Source: Janthinobacterium sp. 64
GTDB lineage: Bacteria > Pseudomonadota > Gammaproteobacteria > Burkholderiales > Burkholderiaceae_D
DNA: 64,000 nucleotides
Assembly: GCF_002813325.1 (NCBI RefSeq)
Contig: NZ_PHUG01000001.1
Span: 1,116,001 to 1,180,000 of the forward strand
Direction of reading: 5' to 3'
Part shown: positions 1-8,703 of the stretch, piece after piece
How the letters are laid out: each line of letters begins with the position of its first letter
How positions within the stretch are numbered: the first letter of the stretch is position 1
Program-made: the position numbers and the translations under genes
The notes under the pieces: model-generated
Databases searched by the model: none
What the model saw: the letters and a program-made list of their open reading frames with translations, nothing else
What the model was told of the DNA's origin: nothing

Positions 1-1124
1 TGGACCACGTCCAGGTCGGCCAGCAGCTCAGACGCGGCAGCATACGGCTGCACGCCGTCGGCTGGCTTGCCCTTGCCTGAGAGAACCACGCGCGTGGCAT
101 CGAGGCGCGCATGAATGCCGTGCAAGGCGCGGCGGTATGGTTCGTCGACGCGGTGCGGCGACGCATCGGCAGAACGTTCGGCCAGTGCGCGCAGCGGCTC
201 GCTGCAGGCATTGAGGATTTGCGCCAGCGACAGTTGCGACGCGAGCTTGCGCAATTCACCGAGGTAAAAATCGAGCACTTTGTCGGCCTGCGTCTGCAGG
301 GTGCTGCGCAGGATGTCGGCCGTGACAAACGGGTTGCCGTCGCGGTCGCCGCCTATCCAGCTGCCGACCTTCATGAAATTGGGCAATTCCGCATCTTCCC
401 AGCGGGCATCGCGCTGGGCCAGCATGGTTTCCAGCGAGGAATACAGTTTCGGCAATTCGCGCAAGATCGTATGGTCGTAGAACGACAGGCCATTGGCCAC
501 TTCATCCATGACGGACAGCTTGCTCGTGCGCAGCAGACGCGTCTGCCACAGGGTGACGATGCCGCGGCCCAGCGCTTCTTCGTTTTGCTCCGCCTCTTCC
601 GGCGTCATTTGCACGCGGTCGCGCTCGCTCAACAGGCGGGCGATAGCCATCTGGCAATTCTGGATGCTCTTGCGCTGCACTTCCGTCGGATGTGCCGTGA
701 ACACGGGGCTGACGAACGCATCTTCGAAAAAGGTTTCCAGCGCATCGGCCTTGCCCGCGTCAAACACGTTGCCGACGGCATGGCTGAGGCTACCCTGGCG
801 CGGCGGCGAACCGGCGATCAAATGGGCACGCGTGCGGCGGATGTGATGCTGGTCTTCCGCGATATTGGCCAGCAGCGAGAAATAGCTGAAGGCGCGCGTC
901 AATTGCGTGGTTTCTTCCTGCGACAGCGCTTGCAGCGCGTCCGACAGCTGCGCGCGCGCCGCTTCGTCATTGTCGCGGCGGAAACGGATGGCCAGCTGGC
1001 GCACATGTTCGATGCGCTCGAAGGCAGGATCGCCCAGGTGGTTGCGGATGGCGTCGCCCAGCAGACGGCCCAGCTGGCGGATATCGCTGCTCAGCAGCTC
1101 GTCTTTCACTTCATTCATTTGCAT
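1..1124 (-). CDS. ppc: Phosphoenolpyruvate carboxylase, N-terminal part (3' end outside window)
   Basis: Encodes the first ~374 residues of PEP carboxylase, the cytosolic anaplerotic enzyme that carboxylates PEP to oxaloacetate. The reverse complement reads MQMNEVKDELLSSDIRQLG, then AEDQHHIRRTR, FTAHPTEVQRKS with the family's catalytic histidine at about residue 150, and VGSWIGGDRDGNPFV, all hallmark PEPC segments in the right order. The start at 1124 has an AGGAA ribosome site about 12 bases upstream; a second ATG lies two codons in. The full enzyme is normally 880-950 residues, so more than half lies beyond the left edge. No frame defect is visible. The gene is transcribed away from nsrR. 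The family call is certain; only the missing C-terminus limits it. Confidence 0.96.
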   Translation of the reverse strand, partial: MQMNEVKDELLSSDIRQLGRLLGDAIRNHLGDPAFERIEHVRQLAIRFRRDNDEAARAQLSDALQALSQEETTQLTRAFSYFSLLANIAEDQHHIRRTRAHLIAGSPPRQGSLSHAVGNVFDAGKADALETFFEDAFVSPVFTAHPTEVQRKSIQNCQMAIARLLSERDRVQMTPEEAEQNEEALGRGIVTLWQTRLLRTSKLSVMDEVANGLSFYDHTILRELPKLYSSLETMLAQRDARWEDAELPNFMKVGSWIGGDRDGNPFVTADILRSTLQTQADKVLDFYLGELRKLASQLSLAQILNACSEPLRALAERSADASPHRVDEPYRRALHGIHARLDATRVVLSGKGKPADGVQPYAAASELLADLDVV

Positions 1125-1479
1125 GGTATGTATTTCCTGGGGCGGCCACGGCGGCACCGCACAGATTGCGTAGTTCGCGCTTCCCGGCCCGGGAAACGCC
1201 CATCATCCATTTTGTAGTAAATTTACCTTACTGTCTCACCATCCTCTTGATTTTCATCAATAAAATCCACGTCGAAAGGGCCTTAAAGGGCTTGCGAGCT
1301 GTTTGCAAGGGCAACAATATGAAAATTTACTACGCATTTAAGCGAAAGGCAACCAAATTTGTCTTTCCAGGCTGAAAATTGACGGCGCCAGTCACATGGC
1401 GGTGGCGATGGCCAGGCACTCTCCTGTATGCTGGCGGCTTGAAACAAGGATGTAATCCGCATCTTTATAAGTGAACCCC
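1125..1479. other. Divergent ppc/nsrR intergenic region, 355 bases
   Basis: No convincing gene. It is AT-richer than its surroundings. It holds the perfect 10-base palindrome GTAAATTTAC at 1217-1226. The 11-mer GTAGTAAATTT (1214-1224) recurs as its exact reverse complement at 1323-1333. These could be operator half-sites for ppc or ends of a weak structure. A shorter inverted pair, GATG/CATC, lies at 1449-1463, just before nsrR. Promoters for both genes must lie here, but no single -35/-10 pair stands out. Confidence 0.4.
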
Positions 1480-1935
1480 ATGCGACTGACTGCCTACACT
1501 GACTACACCCTGCGCACCCTGATGTATTTGGGCGCGCACCGCGACCGGCTCGTGACCATCCAGGACATCGCCGACCTGCATGCGATTTCAAAAAATCACC
1601 TGATGAAGGTGGTGCACCAGCTGGGCCTGTCAGGCATCGTGGAAACGGTGCGCGGGAGAAATGGCGGCCTGCGCCTGGCGCGCGACCCGGCCGAGATCAA
1701 TATCGGCACCGTGGTGCGCGAGACGGAAAGCGATTTTTTCATGGCGGAATGTTTTAACAAGGAAAACAACACTTGCCCGCTCGCACCCGATTGCCTGCTG
1801 AAAGCCAAGCTGGGCCAGGCCACGGCCGCCTTCCTGGCCGTGCTCGACACGGTGACCCTGGCATCGATACTCGAAGCGACGCCGGGCGTGCCGGCGCTGG
1901 CGGCCGGCGTGATTCCCCTGCGCGTGGCAAAGTAA
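1480..1935 (+). CDS. nsrR: Rrf2-family regulator, NsrR type (NO-sensing [Fe-S] repressor)
   Basis: A 151-residue Rrf2 winged-helix protein. The N-terminus (MRLTAYTDYTLRTLMYLG) matches the NsrR start, so ATG 1480 is preferred over the in-frame GTG at 1471. The helix-turn-helix lies at about residues 26-50, with the wing motif RGRNGGLRLA after it. Three cysteines, C91, C99 and C105, form the C-x7-C-x5-C cluster-binding pattern of Neisseria-like NsrR. The family represses NO-detoxification genes until NO attacks the iron-sulfur cluster. Local context fits: a flavohaemoglobin and a hemerythrin gene lie 2-4 kb downstream with a well-formed NsrR site. NsrR rather than IscR is supported by the cysteine spacing and these targets. 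Confidence 0.9.
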   Translation: MRLTAYTDYTLRTLMYLGAHRDRLVTIQDIADLHAISKNHLMKVVHQLGLSGIVETVRGRNGGLRLARDPAEINIGTVVRETESDFFMAECFNKENNTCPLAPDCLLKAKLGQATAAFLAVLDTVTLASILEATPGVPALAAGVIPLRVAK

Positions 1936-1947
1936 GCGCGCCAGAAA

Positions 1948-1977
1948 CAACAATGCCCGGCAAGCCGGGCATTGTTT
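1948..1977. terminator. Bidirectional terminator between nsrR and actP
   Basis: A perfect hairpin: 14-base arms AAACAATGCCCGGC / GCCGGGCATTGTTT around a 2-base loop, ending in TTT on each strand. It sits 12 bases after the nsrR stop and 22 bases past the actP stop on the other strand, so it can serve both convergent genes. Confidence 0.85.
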
Positions 1978-1999
1978 CCTGCAGTAACTATCTACAACA

Positions 2000-3685
2000 T
2001 CAATGCGCGCTGGCGCCTGCCGCGCCGATGCCCGTCTCCGAACGCATTTGCTGCGCTTCGTAGCCGGCGCGGTCGATGCGCGCGCGCGGGCTCTTGTCGA
2101 GCACCGAGAACAGCCAGATGCCGACGAAGCCTGCCGTCATCGAGAACAGCGCCGGCGAGGCGTACGGGAACAGCGCCGCCGGATGGCCCAGCACGTCGAC
2201 CCAGACGGACTTCGACACCACCGTCAGCGCGACGGCCGTGGTCAAGCCCAGGAAGCCGCCGATGGTGGCGCCCCGCGTGGTGCAGTCTTTCCACAGCACC
2301 GACATGAACAGCACGGGGAAGTTGGCGGAAGCGGCAATCGCGAAAGCCAGCGAGACCATGAAGGCGATGTTCTGCTTTTCAAACGCGATGCCCAGCACGA
2401 CGGCGATGATGCCCAGAACAATGGTGGTCACGCGCGACACTTTCAATTCGTTGGCGCCCGTGGCCTTGCCCTTCTTGATGACGGTGGCATACAGATCGTG
2501 CGACACGGCCGACGCGCCCGACAGGGTCAAACCAGCCACGACGGCGAGGATGGTGGCGAACGCGACCGCCGACATGAAGCCCAGGAAGACATTGCCGCCC
2601 ACAGCCTTGGCCAGATGCACGGCCGCCATGTTGTTACCGCCCAGCAGCTTGCCGGCAGCATCCTTGAACTCGGGATTGGTGCTTACCAGTACGATGGCGC
2701 CAAAACCGATGATGAAGGTCAGAATGTAGAAGTAGGCGATCCAGGTGGTGGCCCAGAACACGGACTTGCGCGCTTCCTTGGCGCTCGGCACCGTGAAGAA
2801 ACGCATCAGGATGTGCGGCAAGCCGGCCGTGCCGAACATCAGCGCCATGCCAAAGGAGATGGCCGAGATCGGGTCCTTGATGAAGGAACCGGGGCCCATG
2901 ATGGCTTCCTTGGTGGCATGCACGTCCACCGACTTGGCGAACAGCGCTTCCGGGCTGAAGTTGAACTGCGCCAGCACGGCCACGGCCATGAAGGTGGCGC
3001 CGCCCAGCAGCATCACGGCCTTGATGATCTGCACCCAGGTGGTGGCCGTCATGCCGCCAAACAGCACGTAAATCATCATCAATGTACCGACCAGGACGAC
3101 GGCGATCCAGTATTCGAGGCCGAACAGCAGCTTGATCAGCTGGCCCGCGCCCACCATCTGCGCGATCAGGTAGAAGGCCACGACGACCAGGGTGCCGGAC
3201 GCCGAGAAAATACGGATCGGCGCCTGCTTGAAGCGGTAGGCGGCCACGTCGGCAAAGGTGTAGCGGCCCAGGTTGCGCAAGCGCTCGGCCATCAGGAAGG
3301 TGATGACGGGCCAGCCGACGAGAAAGCCGATGGCATAGATCAGGCCGTCATAACCGTTCAAGAAGACGGCGGCGGAAATGCCGAGGAACGATGCAGCCGA
3401 CATATAGTCGCCCGCGATGGCCAGGCCATTCTGGAAGCCCGTGATGCCGCCGCCGGCCGTGTAGAAGTCGGAGGCCGACTTGGTCTTCTTGGCCGCCCAT
3501 TTGGTGACGAACAGGGTGAAGATGACGAAGACGGCGAACATGATGATCGCCGTCCAGTTGGTCGGCTGCTTGACTGCCTGGCCCAGGTCGGCGCCGGCCG
3601 CCAGCACGCTGCTGCTGGCGCTCGCCAGCAAGGTCAGGGCTGCCAGACAGGCGAATGGGCGTTGCATCGATGGGGCGCGGTTCAT
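2000..3685 (-). CDS. actP: Cation/acetate symporter ActP
   Basis: A sodium:solute symporter family (SSS) permease of 561 residues, the usual size for ActP, which takes up acetate and other short carboxylates with a cation. A cleavable leader ([11 protein letters not shown], to about residue 30) precedes about 13 membrane segments. Family segments visible are [32 protein letters not shown] and GFLVGWPV. The start overlaps the stop of the upstream DUF485 gene by 4 bases (ATGA), so the two are translationally coupled as in E. coli yjcH-actP. Other SSS carboxylate carriers remain possible, but the DUF485 partner favours ActP. Confidence 0.93.
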   Translation of the reverse strand: MNRAPSMQRPFACLAALTLLASASSSVLAAGADLGQAVKQPTNWTAIIMFAVFVIFTLFVTKWAAKKTKSASDFYTAGGGITGFQNGLAIAGDYMSAASFLGISAAVFLNGYDGLIYAIGFLVGWPVITFLMAERLRNLGRYTFADVAAYRFKQAPIRIFSASGTLVVVAFYLIAQMVGAGQLIKLLFGLEYWIAVVLVGTLMMIYVLFGGMTATTWVQIIKAVMLLGGATFMAVAVLAQFNFSPEALFAKSVDVHATKEAIMGPGSFIKDPISAISFGMALMFGTAGLPHILMRFFTVPSAKEARKSVFWATTWIAYFYILTFIIGFGAIVLVSTNPEFKDAAGKLLGGNNMAAVHLAKAVGGNVFLGFMSAVAFATILAVVAGLTLSGASAVSHDLYATVIKKGKATGANELKVSRVTTIVLGIIAVVLGIAFEKQNIAFMVSLAFAIAASANFPVLFMSVLWKDCTTRGATIGGFLGLTTAVALTVVSKSVWVDVLGHPAALFPYASPALFSMTAGFVGIWLFSVLDKSPRARIDRAGYEAQQMRSETGIGAAGASAH

Positions 3686-3990
3686 GCTTGCACCCGTGCC
3701 TGGATGGCGCTGGTCAGGTCGTCGAATTGCTTGTTGGCGCGGCGCACATAAATGCCGGTGATCACCACGGTAAACACGATGACGAACAGGCCGATCGGCA
3801 TGCCCCAGGTCATCACGCCGGTGCCCGTTTTAGTGGCAAGGAATTCCTTGTCGAAGGCGATGAGCAAAATGTAGCCGTAATACACCAGCATCATCAGGCC
3901 CGTCAGCGCCCAGCCGAAGCGCGAGCGCACTTTGACCAGTCGATGATAATTGGGGTCACTCTTGAGTTTTTGTACCAGATCGTCATGCAT
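3682..3990 (-). CDS. DUF485 membrane protein (YjcH type), partner of ActP
   Basis: A 102-residue inner-membrane protein beginning [20 protein letters not shown]. It has the DUF485 signature: a soluble N-terminus followed by two hydrophobic helices (about residues 28-48 and 60-85) and a charged tail. Start 3990 is preceded by AGGAGG at ideal spacing; an in-frame ATG 54 bases upstream lacks such a site. The gene is the first of the pair and overlaps actP by 4 bases. DUF485 proteins are almost always encoded next to actP-type symporters, but their precise role is unsettled. Confidence 0.9.
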   Translation of the reverse strand: MHDDLVQKLKSDPNYHRLVKVRSRFGWALTGLMMLVYYGYILLIAFDKEFLATKTGTGVMTWGMPIGLFVIVFTVVITGIYVRRANKQFDDLTSAIQARVQA

Positions 3991-4105
3991 GGTGTTGCCT
4001 CCTGTTATGTAAAAGCCTGCTCTTTTATGCGAGCTTGGATTCACAGTACAGCGCGAGGCTTACCCGCCCCTTACGGCAGCGGTTTTTTCTCGCAGAAGCA
4101 ACAGC

Positions 4106-5287
4106 TCAGTTCAGCGCGGCAGCCGGTCCGAAAAATTCATGGTGCGTCTGCCGTTCCGGCACGCCCAGCTCGCGCAGATATTGCTTGACGGCCCGCATGA
4201 ACGGCTGCGGCCCCAGGAAATAGGCGTCGATGTCGCGCGAGGCTGGCAGCCAGTCATTCAGCTGCTCTTTATTCAGCAAGCCGACGGCGTCCGGCGCACC
4301 TTGCTCATCGCCATGTTCCGCGTAGCAGTAATAGCGTTTCAATTGCGGATGCTGCGCGGCCAGTGCGTCGATCTGCGCGCGGAACGCATGCACGCCGTGG
4401 TTGCGCGCCGCATGGATGAAGTGCACGGAACGCTTGCCGCGCAGGGCCGCCGTCAGCATGGCCAGGGTCGGCGTGATGCCCACGCCGCCGCTGATCAGCA
4501 CCAGCGGCTTGTCGCTCTCCGTCAGCACGAAGTCGCCCGATGGCGGCGTCAACTGTACGGTGTCGCCCGCCTGCACGTGGTCGTGAAAATGGTTCGACAC
4601 CTTGCCACCCGCTTCGCGCTTGACGCTGATGCGGTAGGTCTGGCCATTGCTGGCGGCCGACAAGGAGTACTGGCGGCGCATGGGCAAGCCATCGACCGTG
4701 ACCAGCACGCCGATGTACTGGCCCGGTGCAAAGTCGAGCACGGGCTGGCCATCGGCGGGCGCCAGCAGGAAGGAGGTGATCTCGCCGCTTTCCACCGTCT
4801 TGCTGCGCACTACAAAGTCGCGCGCGCCGCTCCAGCCACCCGGCGCGGCCGCCTGCGCCTTGTAGATGCGCCCTTCTTCGCCGGCCAAAATATCTGCCAG
4901 CTGGCCGTAGGCCGCGCCCCAGGCGTCGATGACGGCGTCGCTGGCGACTTCGACGCCCAGCACTTCGCGGATCGCCTGCAGCAAGCTGGCGCCGACGAGC
5001 GGATAGTGCTCGGCGCGGATCTGCAAGGCCACGTGCTTGTTGACGATGGTGACCACCAGGCCGCCCAGCGCTGCCAGCTGGTCGATATGTTTGGCATACA
5101 TCAGCACGCCATTGGCCAGCGCGCGCTGCTGGTCGCCGCTGTGCTGGTGCGCCTGGTTAAAGTACGGCAGCACTTCGGGATGGTCGCGGAACAGATTCTT
5201 GTAGAAGTGGCGCGTCAGCGCTTCGCCGCCCTGTTCGAGGATGGGGACGGTGGCCGTGATGATGGCGCGTTGTTCTTGGGTCAGCAT
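4106..5287 (-). CDS. hmp: Flavohaemoglobin / nitric oxide dioxygenase
   Basis: A 393-residue flavohaemoglobin that oxidises NO to nitrate using O2 and NAD(P)H in the cytoplasm. Order of domains: globin (about 1-140, starting MLTQEQRAIITATVPILEQ, with the proximal-histidine helix NKHVALQIRAEHYPL), FAD-binding barrel (RQYSLSAA), and NAD-binding domain (LISGGVGITPTLAML), ending HHEFFGP. ATG 5287 has AGGAG upstream; a longer frame to 5353 would run into the hemerythrin gene. The hemerythrin gene lies 31 bases upstream on the same strand, so the pair is probably one NsrR-controlled transcript. Confidence 0.96.
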   Translation of the reverse strand: MLTQEQRAIITATVPILEQGGEALTRHFYKNLFRDHPEVLPYFNQAHQHSGDQQRALANGVLMYAKHIDQLAALGGLVVTIVNKHVALQIRAEHYPLVGASLLQAIREVLGVEVASDAVIDAWGAAYGQLADILAGEEGRIYKAQAAAPGGWSGARDFVVRSKTVESGEITSFLLAPADGQPVLDFAPGQYIGVLVTVDGLPMRRQYSLSAASNGQTYRISVKREAGGKVSNHFHDHVQAGDTVQLTPPSGDFVLTESDKPLVLISGGVGITPTLAMLTAALRGKRSVHFIHAARNHGVHAFRAQIDALAAQHPQLKRYYCYAEHGDEQGAPDAVGLLNKEQLNDWLPASRDIDAYFLGPQPFMRAVKQYLRELGVPERQTHHEFFGPAAALN

Positions 5288-5318
5288 GTAAAACTCCTGT
5301 GTATATTTGTAAGCGTTC

Positions 5319-5732
5319 TCAGGCCAGCGTTTCAACGGCTGGATACAACTCATGGTCTTCGCGGCGCATGCGCTGGAACAGCGCGTGCAGCACGGTATTG
5401 GCTTCGCTGCGGAAGGCTTCCGGTTCGGCTTCCAGGCGCACGGGCGTATTCCAGCGGCCGGCGAAATCGAGGTAGGCGCCGGCGATGCCGTGCATCTCGT
5501 TTTCGTACTGGCGTCCCAGCTGGGCCACCCGGGCCACGCCGGACGCTTGCGCGGCCGGATACAGGTAGCGCTGCTCGACGGCCAGGTGCAGCTTGATCAA
5601 GCCGCTCATGGCGATGATCTGTTCGGCAATGGCCTGCGCCTGCGCGGCCACACCGCCGCGCGCCAGCTGGCGCAAGTCATCGATGGCGGCCAGGATGGCC
5701 AGGTGCTGCTGTTTGAATTTGTCGATATTCAT
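5319..5732 (-). CDS. Hemerythrin HHE domain protein
   Basis: A 137-residue four-helix hemerythrin-type protein. Likely di-iron ligands are seen in FKQQHLAIL (near residue 10), LIKLHLAVEQRYLYP (near 50-60), NEMHGIAG (near 80) and RREDHELYPAVE (near 130). It is first in the transcript with hmp, and the NsrR site lies 50-68 bases upstream of its start. Proteins of this class are linked to NO or oxidative damage, either as NO/O2 binders or in iron-sulfur repair (YtfE-like). It is shorter than YtfE and lacks the N-terminal ScdA domain, so a direct NO/O2-binding role is as likely as repair. Confidence 0.85.
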   Translation of the reverse strand: MNIDKFKQQHLAILAAIDDLRQLARGGVAAQAQAIAEQIIAMSGLIKLHLAVEQRYLYPAAQASGVARVAQLGRQYENEMHGIAGAYLDFAGRWNTPVRLEAEPEAFRSEANTVLHALFQRMRREDHELYPAVETLA

Positions 5733-5781
5733 GGCGTGTTTCTCTTGTTGAGTGTTGCCAGTGTAGCGGAATTCGCTTAAA

Positions 5782-5800
5782 CATGCAAATTACATGCATC
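5782..5800 (-). promoter_or_regulatory. Predicted NsrR operator upstream of hemerythrin-hmp
   Basis: The minus strand reads GATGCATGTAATTTGCATG. It fits the known NsrR consensus of two GATG/CAT half-sites separated by 11 bases (19 bases in all). It lies 50-68 bases before the hemerythrin start, a position suited to repression. The divergent stressosome operon starts about 145 bases to the other side. Confidence 0.75.
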
Positions 5801-5944
5801 TTTAAATGACCAGTATTTCATACTGACATGGCCACTATGTGCGGCACAGAACACAAGCTATGGCCACGCTTGCCTATACTTTATTCATCACAGCGCGGCC
5901 CGCTTGCGGCCGTGCCGCACCCTCCACTCCAGCCAAGGATGAGC

Positions 5945-6838
5945 ATGAGAATGAAGACGGATACGGTCAAAACGGGCACTGGCCAGGCGCAGCAACTGGC
6001 CGGCATCATCAACGAACACCACACGGCACTGCTGGACGGCTGGATGGCTGGCCTGATCGCCCGCCTGGTGCGGCGCGACAAGATCGCCGAAAACGAGCTG
6101 CGCCAGCAGGCAGCGCAATTGCTGCCGCTGCTGGCGGGCGCGCTCGACAGCGGCGACTCGTTCGACATCGAAGGCGGCGCCTGGGACGATACGCGCCAGC
6201 TGATCGCTGAAATATCGCAGTCGCGCGTGCGCCAGGGCTATTCGCCGATCGACACGGCCAGCTTCATGTTCGCCTTGAAGGAACCGCTGTTCGCCTATCT
6301 GCGCCAGGCAATCACGGCGCAGCCGGAGCAGCTGGGCGACGCCATCGTCAGCACCAGCAAGCTGTTCGACGAACTGGGCTTGCTGACCATCGCCATCTAC
6401 CAGAAGGCGCGCGAACAGGTGATATTGCGCCAGCAGCAGGAATTGCTGGAGCTGTCCACGCCCGTGGTGCAGCTGTGGCAAAACGTGCTGGCCCTGCCCC
6501 TGATCGGCACCCTCGACAGCGCCCGCACGCAAGTGGTGATGGAAAGCCTGCTGCAAAAGATCGTCGACACGGGCGCCCTGATCGCCATCATCGACATCAC
6601 GGGCGTGCCCACCGTCGACACCCTGGTGGCGCAGCACCTGCTGAAAACCATCGCCGCCGCGCGCCTGATGGGCGCCGACTGCATCATCAGCGGCATCCGC
6701 CCGCAGATCGCGCAAACCATCGTGCACCTGGGCGTCAACCTGGAAGACGTGGTGACCAAGGCCACCCTGGCCGACGCCTTCGTCGTGGCCCTGAAACGCA
6801 CGGGTTCCAGCATCACCTACCAGCAGCAACCACACTGA
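5945..6838 (+). CDS. Stressosome sensor protein RsbR-like (STAS domain)
   Basis: About 297 residues. The variable N-terminal sensor half (about 1-165, alpha-helical, probably a globin-like or RsbR_N fold) is followed by a C-terminal STAS domain. The two threonines that RsbT phosphorylates in Bacillus RsbRA have clear equivalents in DITGVPTVDT (T at about 223) and RPQIAQTIVHLG (T at about 258). ATG 5945 is chosen because AAGG lies 6 bases upstream; ATG 5951 is possible. It heads a same-strand operon, with rsbS starting 7 bases after its stop. The family call is firm; what the N-terminal half senses cannot be read. Confidence 0.88.
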   Translation: MRMKTDTVKTGTGQAQQLAGIINEHHTALLDGWMAGLIARLVRRDKIAENELRQQAAQLLPLLAGALDSGDSFDIEGGAWDDTRQLIAEISQSRVRQGYSPIDTASFMFALKEPLFAYLRQAITAQPEQLGDAIVSTSKLFDELGLLTIAIYQKAREQVILRQQQELLELSTPVVQLWQNVLALPLIGTLDSARTQVVMESLLQKIVDTGALIAIIDITGVPTVDTLVAQHLLKTIAAARLMGADCIISGIRPQIAQTIVHLGVNLEDVVTKATLADAFVVALKRTGSSITYQQQPH

Positions 6839-6845
6839 GGCGCCT

Positions 6846-7208
6846 ATGGAAAGAATCCCCATTTTACGCATGGGCCGGCTGCTGCTGGTGACGATACAGG
6901 TGGACATGCATGACCGCCTGGCGATGACCTTGCAGGACGACCTGACCACCCGCATCGTGACGGACCGCGCCACGGGCGTGCTGATCGACATTTCCGCGCT
7001 CGACATCGTCGATTCCTTCATCGGCCGCATGATCAGCAACACGGCGGCGATGGCGAAGATCCTCGATGCGCGCACCGTCGTCGTCGGCATGCAGCCGGCC
7101 GTCGCCATCACCCTGGTGGAACTGGGCCTGACCCTGGAAGGCGTGAGCACGGCGCTCAACGTGGAACGGGGCATCAAGCTGCTGGAACGGGACGGCGCAT
7201 GCGCATGA
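6846..7208 (+). CDS. rsbS: Stressosome scaffold protein RsbS-like (STAS domain)
   Basis: A single 120-residue STAS domain beginning MERIPILRMGRLLLVTIQVD. It retains the phosphorylatable serine context of RsbS, DISALDIVDSFIGRM, with the target serine at residue 57. The following segment VVVGMQPAVAITLVELGL is near identical in type to RsbS of Firmicutes. With RsbR it would build the stressosome core that holds RsbT. It overlaps the next gene by 10 bases. Confidence 0.92.
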   Translation: MERIPILRMGRLLLVTIQVDMHDRLAMTLQDDLTTRIVTDRATGVLIDISALDIVDSFIGRMISNTAAMAKILDARTVVVGMQPAVAITLVELGLTLEGVSTALNVERGIKLLERDGACA

Positions 7209-7621
7209 CGGGGGCGCAACAGATGCAGCAGATCCTGCCCCTGCACAGCGACGAAGACGTCGTGCGGCTGCGCAAGCAGGTACGAGACAGCATGGTCGCC
7301 ATGGGGTTTGGCCTGATCGAACAGACCAAGATCATCACGGCGGCCAGCGAACTGGCGCGCAACACCTTGCGCTACGGCGGCGGCGGCGAAGCGCGCATCG
7401 CGCGCGTCTGCGATGGCGCGCGGCAGGGACTGGAACTGCGCTTTGTCGACGCGGGACCGGGCATCGACGATATTTCCCTGGCGCTCACCGATGGCTATAC
7501 CAGCGGCGGCGGACTGGGACTGGGGCTGGGCGGCGCCAAGCGCCTGGCTGACGCCTTTCACATCGACACGGCGCCCGGCGCGGGCACCACCGTCACCATC
7601 GCGAAATGGAAGCTGTTTTGA
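7199..7621 (+). CDS. rsbT: Serine/threonine switch kinase RsbT-like
   Basis: A 140-residue GHKL-fold kinase. The N-box lies in ITAASELARNTLRYGGGG, the G1 box in VDAGPGIDD and the glycine-rich lid in GGGLGLGLGGAKRLAD; all are intact. RsbT phosphorylates RsbS and RsbR, is released from the complex, and then activates a partner phosphatase. Start 7199 overlaps rsbS by 10 bases; ATG 7205 is also in frame. In this operon the partner could be the PP2C domain of the next protein. Confidence 0.9.
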   Translation: MRMTGAQQMQQILPLHSDEDVVRLRKQVRDSMVAMGFGLIEQTKIITAASELARNTLRYGGGGEARIARVCDGARQGLELRFVDAGPGIDDISLALTDGYTSGGGLGLGLGGAKRLADAFHIDTAPGAGTTVTIAKWKLF

Positions 7622-8703
7622 ACCACATCGAGCAAGCCCCTGACATCGCCAGGCAACGCAGTTTTCCCATCGGCGAGCCGAGCGAGATCGCCGCGGCCCG
7701 CCGCGCCAGCAACGAACTGGCGCGCCGCATCGGCTTCGACGACGTGCGCACGGGCCAGCTGGCCATCATCATCAGCGAAGCGGCGACCAACATCGTCAAG
7801 CACGCGCAGCGCGGCGAAATCCTGCTGCGCAAGGTGCTGCGCGGCGGCACCAGCGGCATCGAAGTGCTGGCCATCGACAACGGCCCCGGCATGGGCAATG
7901 TGCGCCAGTACATGGCCGATGGCCATTCCACCACGGGCACCTACGGCGTGGGCCTGGGCGCGATACGCCGCCTGAGCCAGGAATTCGACCTGTACACGGC
8001 GCCCGGCAAGGGCACCGTGCTGATGATGGTGGTCTGGGGCCAGCACGCCAGCAGCGCCATCCCCGCCCATCCGAACTGGCGCATCGGCGCCGTGTGCCTG
8101 CCGCTGCCCTCGGAACAGGTGTGCGGCGACGCCTGGAACGTGGTCTGCGAAGGCCATGAACTGAGCTTGCTGGTGGCCGACGGCCTGGGCCACGGCCCGC
8201 TGGCGGCGCGCGCCTCGGAACGCGCCAGCGCCTTGCTGGAAACTGACACGCCCGGCTTGCCGCCCCTGCCCGCCCCCTTCATCGAACTGGCCCACGGCGC
8301 CCTGCGCACCACGCGCGGCGCGGCCCTGGCGGTGGCGCACATCGACAGCGCGCGCCGCGAGTTGCGCTATGCCGGCGTGGGCAACATCGCCGCCTGCGCC
8401 TTCGACGCGCAGCAGCGCCGGCATCTGCTGTCGCATAACGGCATCGTCGGCAGCAACCTGCGCAAGGTGCAGGAGTTCTGCTATCCGTGGCAGCTGGGCG
8501 CGACCTTGATCATGCACTCGGACGGCTTGCACACGCGCTGGGACCTGGAACAGTATCCGGGCCTGGCGCATTGCCACCCCAGCCTCGTCGCCGCCGTGCT
8601 GTACCGCGATTTTGCGCGCGGGCGCGACGATGTCACGGTGGTGGTGCTGCGCGAACATGAGGAATGCCAGGCCGGCACCGAGGAAAGGAACGAAACAACA
8701 TGA
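7606..8703 (+). CDS. ATPase-PP2C fusion: anti-sigma-type kinase domain plus RsbX/SpoIIE-type phosphatase
   Basis: A 365-residue two-domain protein. Residues about 10-140 form a second GHKL ATPase domain: N-box ISEAATNIVKHA, G1 DNGPGMG and lid YGVGLGAIRRL. Residues about 165-355 form a PP2C-like SpoIIE/RsbX phosphatase with LLVADGLGHGPLA, LRYAGVGNIAA, IMHSDGL and GRDDVTVVVL. In Bacillus, RsbX resets RsbS and RsbR by dephosphorylation; here a kinase-type domain is fused to it. It overlaps rsbT by 16 bases. A TTG at 7618, forming a TTGA overlap and preceded by GGAAG, is a plausible alternative start. The kinase half may be catalytic or merely a binding module. Confidence 0.87.
   Translation: MEAVLNHIEQAPDIARQRSFPIGEPSEIAAARRASNELARRIGFDDVRTGQLAIIISEAATNIVKHAQRGEILLRKVLRGGTSGIEVLAIDNGPGMGNVRQYMADGHSTTGTYGVGLGAIRRLSQEFDLYTAPGKGTVLMMVVWGQHASSAIPAHPNWRIGAVCLPLPSEQVCGDAWNVVCEGHELSLLVADGLGHGPLAARASERASALLETDTPGLPPLPAPFIELAHGALRTTRGAALAVAHIDSARRELRYAGVGNIAACAFDAQQRRHLLSHNGIVGSNLRKVQEFCYPWQLGATLIMHSDGLHTRWDLEQYPGLAHCHPSLVAAVLYRDFARGRDDVTVVVLREHEECQAGTEERNETT

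Noticed and set aside
111..1217. A 368-codon + strand frame over ppc
   Set aside because: The opposite strand encodes unmistakable PEP carboxylase motifs.
1448..1465. Possible NsrR autoregulatory site before nsrR
   Set aside because: GATG and CATC half-sites are present but separated by 7 rather than 11 bases, so it does not fit the NsrR pattern.
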